In this document: one piece after another, positions 1 through 5,768 of the stretch
Layout: every line of letters begins with the position of its first letter
Numbering within the stretch: position 1 is the stretch's first letter
Source: Pseudomonadota bacterium
GTDB lineage: Bacteria; Pseudomonadota; Gammaproteobacteria; Burkholderiales; Rhodocyclaceae
Reading direction: 5' to 3'
Length of the DNA: 5,768 bases
NCBI GenBank assembly: GCA_021811225.1
Contig: JAJZPJ010000086.1
Location: 1 to 5,768, forward strand
Made by a program: the position numbers and the translations under genes
Notes under the pieces: model-generated
Databases searched by the model: none
What the model saw: only the letters and a program-made list of their open reading frames with translations
What the model was told of the DNA's origin: nothing

Positions 1-1108
1 AGAGGGGGGCCAGTTCTCCGGCGAGCAGCTTGACCAGGGTCGACTTGCCGGCGCCGTTCCGGCCCAGCAGCGCCAGACGCTGGCCCGGACGCAGCGTCAG
101 CTTGATGTCCGAGAGTACGGTCTGCTCGCCGTAGCCGGCGCGGCCCTCGTGCACCACCAGCAGCGGATCGGGGGCGGGGCCGGAATCGCGGAAGCGGAAG
201 GTGAATGGGGTGTCGACGTGCGCCGCCGTCACCTCCTCCATCCGCGCCAGCGCCTTGATCCGGCTCTGCGCCTGTCTCGCCTTGGAGGCCTTGGCGCGGA
301 AGCGCTCGATGAAGCTGTGCAGATGATCGCGTTCGCGCACCTGCTTCTCGTGCAGCGCCTGCTGCAGCGCCAGCTGCGCGCCGCGCTGGCGTTCGAAGTC
401 GCTGTAGCCGCCGCTGTAGAGCTTGAGCTTGGCCTGTTCCAGCTGCAGCGTGTGGTCGGCGACGGCGTCGAGGAAGTCGCGGTCGTGCGAGATCAAGAGC
501 AGCGTGCCCGGATAGCTCCTCAGCCAGCCCTCCAGCCAGAGCACGGCGTCGAGGTCGAGGTGGTTGGTCGGCTCGTCCAACAGCAGGAAGTCGGAGCGGC
601 ACATCAGCGCGCGGGCCAGGTTGAGGCGCACGCGCCAGCCGCCGGAGAAGCTTGCGACCGGCCGGGCGTGATCGGCGTCGGAGAAGCCCAGGCCGTGGAG
701 CAGTTCGGCGGCGCGCGCGCGCGCCGAATAGCCGCCGATCTCGCCGTAGCGGGCGTGCAGCTCGCCGATCAGGTTGCCATCGTGACTGCCTTCGGGAACG
801 GCCTCGGCCGCCGCCAGCTGGCGTTCGACGGCGCGCAGTTCGGTGTCGCCGTCGAGCGCGAACTCCAGCGCGGCGTCGGGCAGCGCCGGCGTGTCCTGGG
901 CGACGTGGGCCAGCACCCAGGAGCGCGGCAGCTCCAGGTCGCCCGACTCGGCGTGCAGCTCGCCCCTCAGCAAGGCCAGGAACGAGGACTTGCCGCTGCC
1001 GTTGGCGCCGATCAGGCCGATCTTCCAGCCCGGGTGCAGCTGCAGGCTGGCGTCCTCGACCAGCAGTTCGCCGTTGCGGCCGAAGCACAGATTGCGCAGC
1101 AGGATCAC
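1..1108 (-). CDS. yheS: ABC-F family ATPase, YheS type (3' end cut by window edge)
   Basis: This is a soluble ABC-F protein with two ATPase domains and no membrane segment. Members of this class bind the ribosomal E site and help stalled or slow ribosomes, which is family knowledge. Visible in the 369 codons present: Walker A1 GANGSGKS (34-41); ABC signature FSGGWR; Walker B1 LLLDEPTNHLD (175-185) with catalytic Glu179; switch motif ISHDRDFLD; a charged helical linker containing RFRAKASKARQAQSR, typical of the tRNA-contacting linker; and Walker A2 GRNGAGKS (349-356). Motifs such as TPALPDAALEF, ELLHGLGFS and DAVLWLEGWL match E. coli YheS, which is about 637 residues, so roughly 265 residues lie beyond base 1. 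The GTG start at 1108 gives VILLRNL, aligned with the YheS N-terminus. It overlaps the acyltransferase stop as GTGA, with GGGA seven bases upstream. The family is certain; the exact orthologue is very likely. Confidence 0.95.
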   Translation of the reverse strand, partial: MILLRNLCFGRNGELLVEDASLQLHPGWKIGLIGANGSGKSSFLALLRGELHAESGDLELPRSWVLAHVAQDTPALPDAALEFALDGDTELRAVERQLAAAEAVPEGSHDGNLIGELHARYGEIGGYSARARAAELLHGLGFSDADHARPVASFSGGWRVRLNLARALMCRSDFLLLDEPTNHLDLDAVLWLEGWLRSYPGTLLLISHDRDFLDAVADHTLQLEQAKLKLYSGGYSDFERQRGAQLALQQALHEKQVRERDHLHSFIERFRAKASKARQAQSRIKALARMEEVTAAHVDTPFTFRFRDSGPAPDPLLVVHEGRAGYGEQTVLSDIKLTLRPGQRLALLGRNGAGKSTLVKLLAGELAPL

Positions 1109-1691
1109 GTCGCCATCCCGCCCGGAGAGAGCGCGATGCGCCCCTCCTGTTCAGGGTATTTGCCGTGCCGGCCGGCGTAGCTCGCCGCGATCCGTTGCAG
1201 GTCGGACTTCTCGTCGCCGCTCAAGCCGAGGTAGCCGAGTATGCCGATCTCGCGCCTCGGATAGTCGATGAAGGCCAGGCCGAGCGGCACATCGGCGGCC
1301 AGCGCCAGACGGTAGAAGCCGCTCTTCCAGAAGTCTGTCCTGCGGCGCGTGCCCTCCGGGGTGATGGCCAGATAGAAGCGGCGGCGCCTGCGGTACTCGG
1401 CCGCCATCTGGGCGACGAAGCCGGTGCGTTCGCGGCGGTTGACCGGGACGCCGCCCAGCTTGGTAAACAGCGTGCGCAATGGCCAGCGGAACAGGTCGTC
1501 CTTGCCCGCCCAGTGCACCGGCAGGTCGATCACGGCGCGGGCGACGATGCCGATGACGAAATCCCAGTTCGAGGTGTGCGGGTAGAAGACGATCACCGCC
1601 TTGGGCACGGCCGGCGGCTGATACACCAGCTTCCAGCCGAACGCCGCCAGCAGGCGCTGCGCCATCTTGCCGACGAACGAGGTTGGCCGCG

Positions 1692-1695
<4 letters not shown>
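1105..1695 (-). CDS. Short PlsC/LPLAT-family acyltransferase (1-acylglycerol-3-phosphate acyltransferase-like)
   Basis: The predicted 196-residue protein belongs to the glycerolipid acyltransferase family, which moves an acyl chain onto a lysophospholipid or similar acceptor at the inner membrane face. The catalytic HX4D motif is HTSNWD (His40, Asp45). A GGVPVNR block (81-87) fits the third conserved family motif, and PEGTR (113-117) is the acceptor-binding EGTR motif. It is shorter than typical PlsC proteins (about 240-250 residues) and has no clear transmembrane helix. The N-terminal stretch MAQRLLAAFGWKLVY looks like an amphipathic membrane anchor. The GTG start at 1695 overlaps the ybiT stop as GTGA and is preceded by a strong AGGGG five bases upstream. 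An internal ATG at codon 11 (KMAQ) is possible but less well placed. Its own stop overlaps the yheS start. The true acceptor cannot be told from sequence. The HTSNWDF subgroup is usually annotated only as lysophospholipid acyltransferase or glycerol acyltransferase family. Confidence 0.92.
1116..1119 (-). promoter_or_regulatory. Probable ribosome binding site of yheS, inside the acyltransferase 3' end
   Basis: GGGA stands seven bases upstream of the GTG at 1108, within the last acyltransferase codons. It is weaker than the site at 1701-1705, so translation of yheS may depend more on re-initiation after the overlapping TGA. Confidence 0.5.
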
Positions 1696-3299
<1,604 letters not shown>

Positions 3300-3305
3300 G
3301 GGGTT

Positions 3306-3309
3306 TCCT
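3306..3309 (-). promoter_or_regulatory. Ribosome binding site of ybiT
   Basis: AGGA is six bases upstream of the ATG at 3299, in an A/T-rich patch (AATTTAGGAAA) that follows a GC-rich stem-loop. It fixes the ybiT start. Confidence 0.75.
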
Positions 3310-3314
3310 AAATT

Positions 3315-3347
3315 GCGCCGGCCCGCGTCACAGCCGCGGAGTGGCGC
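3315..3347 (-). promoter_or_regulatory. Two-tier stem-loop in the ybiT leader
   Basis: Reading the minus strand, outer arms GCGCC (3347-3343) and GGCGC (3319-3315) pair perfectly. Inner arms CCGCG (3339-3335) and CGCGG (3327-3323) also pair perfectly around the loop GCTGTGA. A three-base internal loop separates the two stems, with one possible U-G pair. The structure ends five bases before the Shine-Dalgarno AGGA of ybiT. No U-tract follows, so it is not a standard intrinsic terminator. It could tune ribosome access or mRNA stability. GC-rich sequence forms such arms by chance fairly often, so its function is only an inference. Confidence 0.4.
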
Positions 3348-3359
3348 CGGGAAAACCCG
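3348..3359 (-). repeat. Small perfect hairpin CGGG-TTTT-CCCG upstream of ybiT
   Basis: A four-base perfect inverted repeat around a TTTT loop (minus-strand reading) directly abuts the larger stem-loop at 3315-3347 in the phzF-ybiT gap. It is too short to call a terminator and has no trailing T-run. It may simply lie at the transcription start region of the ybiT unit. Confidence 0.3.
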
Positions 3360-3361
3360 CA

Positions 3362-3367
3362 ATTCTA
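3362..3367 (-). promoter_or_regulatory. Candidate -10 element for the ybiT-acyltransferase-yheS unit
   Basis: TAGAAT on the minus strand matches the sigma-70 -10 consensus TATAAT at five of six positions and lies 62 bases upstream of the ybiT ATG. At spacings of 16-18 bases no good -35 hexamer is present, and the nearby TTGAAA is only five bases away, too close to serve. It is a weak candidate; transcription could equally read through from phzF. Confidence 0.25.
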
Positions 3368-3397
3368 CCCGTTTTCAAACACCTGCTCCGCCGACTC

Positions 3398-4183
3398 TCA
3401 GCCGCCGACGGCGATTTCCCCGCGCAGATATTCGACCGCGCGGCCGGCGATCAGGACCCGGTCGCCGCGCAGGCGGCAGGCCAGCTCGCCGCCCCGGGCC
3501 GAGATCTGCCGGGCGGTGAGTTCGGTCTTGCCCAGGCGACCTGCCCAGTAGGGAATCAGCGTGCAGTGCGCCGAGCCGGTCACCGGATCCTCGGGAATGC
3601 CGGCGCCCGGCGCGAAAAAACGCGAGACGAAATCCACCTCGTCGCCGGGGGCGGAGACGATCACCGCGAATGCGTCCAGCGCTGCGAGTGCCGCGAAGTC
3701 CGGTCGGATCGCCCGCACCTCGGCCTCCGAAGCGAAGACCGCCAGCAGATCGCGGGCGAGATGGACCTCGCGCGGCCTGGCCCCCAGCGCCGCGACCAGC
3801 TCGTCGCTGATCATGACCGGCCGTCCGGGCCGGGAGGGAAAGTCCATGCTGAGCGTCTCGCCTGCGCGCGCGACCGTCAGCTCGCCGCTGCGCGTGTCGA
3901 AGCACAGGCGCTCGGCCGCGGCATAGCGATGCCGGAACAGCACGTAGGCGGCGGCGAGGGTGGCGTGGCCGCACAGATCGACCTCGACCGCCGGCGTGAA
4001 CCAGCGCAGCGGCGCGACGTCGGGCCGGGGGATGACGAAGGCGGTCTCGGCCAGATTGTTCTCGGCGGCGATGGCCTGGAGCACGGCGTCGGGCAGCCAG
4101 TCGTCGAGCAGGACGACCGCGGCGGGATTGCCGCCGAACAGGCGGTGGGTGAAGGCATCGACTTGGTAAATCGGTATATTCAT
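3398..4183 (-). CDS. PhzF family isomerase/epimerase
   Basis: This complete 261-residue protein has the PhzF (diaminopimelate epimerase-like) fold. These cofactor-independent enzymes typically isomerise small acidic or amino-acid-like substrates by acid/base proton shuttling. Family landmarks: N-terminal YQVDAFT and FGGNPAAVV; ENNLAETAFV (41-50) with Glu46 at the position of catalytic Glu45 of Pseudomonas PhzF; WFTPAVEVDLCGHAT (61-75) with the conserved GHAT; and DPVTGSAHC (199-207) with the conserved Asp199. ISARGGEL (227-234) near the C-terminus resembles uncharacterised PhzF relatives such as YddE. No other phenazine gene is in the window, so phenazine synthesis is not implied and the substrate is unknown. 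The ATG at 4183 gives the standard start MNIPIYQVDAF, with GGAA eight bases upstream. An in-frame TTG extension to 4267 adds a low-complexity, proline-rich stretch and is rejected. It could be co-transcribed with ybiT, whose start lies 98 nt downstream. Confidence 0.94.
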   Translation of the reverse strand: MNIPIYQVDAFTHRLFGGNPAAVVLLDDWLPDAVLQAIAAENNLAETAFVIPRPDVAPLRWFTPAVEVDLCGHATLAAAYVLFRHRYAAAERLCFDTRSGELTVARAGETLSMDFPSRPGRPVMISDELVAALGARPREVHLARDLLAVFASEAEVRAIRPDFAALAALDAFAVIVSAPGDEVDFVSRFFAPGAGIPEDPVTGSAHCTLIPYWAGRLGKTELTARQISARGGELACRLRGDRVLIAGRAVEYLRGEIAVGG

Positions 4184-4482
4184 AAATTCATTTCCGTTTC
4201 CGGGCAAAGGCGTTGGCGGCGGCGGGTCGGCGTTGTAATATCCCTCTGCCTTGAGTAGTATCTCCAACGGCAGCCGGCGTACTGACCTACTTGCGCGTAT
4301 TTGCTCACTGATCGCAGCCAGATATTGTCAGAAGCGGCGCCTTTTTAACACCCCGATCGAATAGAGCTTCACGCGCGTGTCTTGCATCAACCCCCATCAG
4401 CGATCGGCGCAATCCTACTGCGCCGGTGACGCCCTCCCGATCGCTTCCCGTTCGCTCCCTTCGAACCCAGCAGTGGAAAACT
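4184..4482. other. Divergent intergenic region between phzF and clcB
   Basis: This 299-base gap has no convincing gene. It is visibly less GC-rich than the flanking genes, especially near the phzF start, as expected for a region carrying two outward promoters. For clcB, TTGCTC (4301-4306) and TATTGT (4323-4328) with a 16-base spacer are the best but weak pair. For phzF on the minus strand, TTGGAG (4267-4262) and GATATT (4242-4237) have a poor 19-base spacer. A perfect ten-base palindrome CACGCGCGTG sits at 4370-4379 and a hairpin at 4403-4427. No tRNA or recognisable riboswitch is seen. Confidence 0.6.
4403..4427 (+). promoter_or_regulatory. Hairpin in the clcB leader
   Basis: Perfect seven-base arms CGGCGCA (4405-4411) and TGCGCCG (4419-4425) surround the loop ATCCTAC. 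In RNA the stem can extend outward by one U-G and one A-U pair to 4403 and 4427. It lies 55 bases upstream of the clcB ATG. No T-run follows, so an intrinsic terminator is unlikely. It could be an mRNA structure or a dyad operator. Its right arm overlaps an alternative in-frame GTG at 4426. Confidence 0.45.
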
Positions 4483-5768
4483 ATGGAAACGCCTGAGCTG
4501 TCTCCGGCGCCGAGCGAGTGGCACCCGTTCATCGGCGGTGCCGCCCGGACCGTCAAGCTGTGGCTCGCCGCGGTCATGGCCGGCCTGCTGGGAGCCGCGG
4601 CGACGCAGGGCTTCCGCACCCTGATCAAGGGCGCCGAATGGCTGTCGACGCGCCACATGGGCGGCCTGGTGGCCGCCGCCGAGAGCATCACGGCCTTGCA
4701 GCGCGGCCTCTTGGGAGCCTTCGGCGGCCTGGGCGCGGGCCTCATCCTGCACTGGGGCCTGCGCTGGGCGGCGCGCGGCCCGGACGGCGACGAGCACGTG
4801 GACTACATCGAGGCCGCCCGCGAAGGACATTACCTGCTGAACGACCGCACCACGCTCGTGCGCAGCATCTCCGCGCTGATGTCGGTGGGCACCGGCGCCT
4901 CGATCGGCAAGGAAGGACCGATGGTGCAATTGTCCGCCTGGTTCGCCTCGTGGCTGGCGCGGGTGTTGCCGATGACCGACGACGAGCGCAACGCGATCCT
5001 GGTCTGCGGCATCGCCTCCGGTATCGGCTGCGCCTATCACGCGCCGATCGCGGGGGTGGTCTTCGTGCTGGAACTGGCGCTGGGTTTCTTCGCCCGGCAC
5101 ACCATCGCGCCGGTGCTGATCGCCGCCGGCACTTCGAGCGCGCTGGTCTACTGGCTGATCGAACCCCAGCCCCTGTACGTGATGCCCACGGTCGCGCTGG
5201 TGCCCACCAGCCTGGGCGTGGCGATCGCCGCCGGCGTGATCAGCGGCGGTCTGGGCTGGGCCTTTATCGAAATGCTGGAGCGCGCGCGCAAGATTTTCGG
5301 ACGGATCGATTCGCTGCCGCTGCGTCTGGGTGCGGGCGGCGTGATCGCCGGCCTGATTGCGGCGGCGGTCCCGGACGTCTGGGGCAACGGCTACAGCGTC
5401 GTGTCCGAGGTGCTGCAGGGCAACGTGGTCTGGCACTGGGTCGCGGTGATCATGGGCGCCAAGGTGCTGGCGACCGTCATCAGTTCCGGCTCAGGCGCGA
5501 TCGGCGGGGTGTTCACCCCGACCCTGTTCGTCGGCGCCACCAGCGGCTACCTGATGGCGCACCTGGCCTCGACCTGGTTCGGTGCGGCGCTGGTGGGCGA
5601 TCCGCGCGTGCTGGCGGTGATCGGCATGGCGGCGGTGCTGGCGGCGGTGACCCACGCGCCGCTGATGTCGATCGTCATGGTGCTGGAGATGACCAACCAG
5701 TTCCAGCTCACCGTGCCGGTGATGCTCGCCTGCGGCGTCGCCTACGCGATCAGCACCCAGTTCGGCGC
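4483..5768 (+). CDS. clcB: ClC-family voltage-gated chloride channel/transporter, ClcB type (3' end cut by window edge)
   Basis: This polytopic inner-membrane protein of the ClC superfamily moves chloride and related anions. Some 428 codons are present and a short C-terminal part is missing; E. coli ClcB is about 418 residues. Visible motifs: GKEGP (142-146) with the external gating glutamate Glu144; SSGSGAIGGVFTP (334-346), the second selectivity loop ending in GxFxP; and VPDVWGNGYS and THAPLMSIVMVLEMT, strongly ClcB-like. The N-terminal half holds VDYIEAAREG where classic ClC antiporters have GSGIP, as in E. coli ClcB. The residue aligned with proton glutamate Glu203 of CLC-ec1 is Leu198 (FVLEL), so strict 2:1 chloride/proton exchange is doubtful. 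ATG at 4483 has GGAA four bases upstream. An in-frame GTG at 4426 would add 19 residues but overlaps a leader hairpin and lacks a clear ribosome site. No CBS domain is visible in the part present. It is divergent from phzF. Confidence 0.94.
   Translation, partial: METPELSPAPSEWHPFIGGAARTVKLWLAAVMAGLLGAAATQGFRTLIKGAEWLSTRHMGGLVAAAESITALQRGLLGAFGGLGAGLILHWGLRWAARGPDGDEHVDYIEAAREGHYLLNDRTTLVRSISALMSVGTGASIGKEGPMVQLSAWFASWLARVLPMTDDERNAILVCGIASGIGCAYHAPIAGVVFVLELALGFFARHTIAPVLIAAGTSSALVYWLIEPQPLYVMPTVALVPTSLGVAIAAGVISGGLGWAFIEMLERARKIFGRIDSLPLRLGAGGVIAGLIAAAVPDVWGNGYSVVSEVLQGNVVWHWVAVIMGAKVLATVISSGSGAIGGVFTPTLFVGATSGYLMAHLASTWFGAALVGDPRVLAVIGMAAVLAAVTHAPLMSIVMVLEMTNQFQLTVPVMLACGVAYAISTQFG

Noticed and set aside
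149..1180. Long plus-strand open frame opposite yheS
   Set aside because: Antisense shadow of a clear ABC-F gene. Its VEVVGRLVQQQEV-like stretch is the reverse reading of the Walker B DEPTNHLD codons, and the composition is the Ala/Arg/Gln-rich pattern of GC-rich shadows.
3398..4183. phzF as part of a phenazine biosynthesis cluster
   Set aside because: No other phenazine gene is present and the neighbours are housekeeping genes. Most PhzF-family proteins are unrelated to phenazines.
4341..4360. GGCGCC followed by CTTTTTAA as an intrinsic terminator in the divergent gap
   Set aside because: GGCGCC is self-complementary without a loop, so no stable hairpin precedes the T-run. No gene reads toward it on the plus strand.
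4387..5436. Long minus-strand open frame opposite clcB
   Set aside because: His/Gln/Arg/Ala-rich shadow of a clear ClC membrane protein, with no hydrophobic or motif structure of its own.

Overview
The window comes from a GC-rich bacterial chromosome, most likely a gamma- or betaproteobacterium. Three of the five proteins read, almost motif for motif, like the enterobacterial housekeeping proteins YbiT, YheS and ClcB. Codon third positions are strongly G/C throughout, so every real gene casts a long open frame on its opposite strand. I see no tRNA, rRNA, CRISPR, insertion sequence, phage gene or toxin-antitoxin pair. By gene content this is a conserved core region, not a genomic island.

Layout: the left 4.2 kb is read leftward (minus strand) and the right 1.3 kb rightward (plus strand). 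In minus-strand order come a PhzF-family isomerase/epimerase (4183-3398), a 98-nt gap, a YbiT-type ABC-F ATPase (3299-1692), a short PlsC-type acyltransferase (1695-1105), and a YheS-type ABC-F ATPase (1108 to beyond base 1, C-terminus missing). The last three genes form a tight translational unit. At both junctions the upstream TGA stop and the downstream GTG start share the same four bases, GTGA. After a 299-nt divergent intergenic region, a ClcB-type voltage-gated chloride channel/transporter protein starts at 4483 on the plus strand and runs off the right edge.

How the genes relate: YbiT and YheS belong to the ABC-F class, soluble twin-ATPase proteins that bind the ribosomal E site and act on stalled or slow ribosomes. 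They are not transporters. The acyltransferase between them carries the HX4D and EGTR motifs of glycerolipid acyltransferases. Its tight overlap with both ABC-F genes suggests coordinated expression, but nothing in the sequence shows a shared biochemical pathway. PhzF and ClcB look like independent neighbours.

The most noteworthy signals are the doubled GTGA coupling of two ABC-F paralogues around an acyltransferase gene, a two-tier stem-loop just upstream of the ybiT Shine-Dalgarno sequence, a hairpin in the clcB leader, and the replacement of the ClC proton glutamate and selectivity motif in the ClcB-type protein. I found no convincing evidence for a wholly undescribed system.
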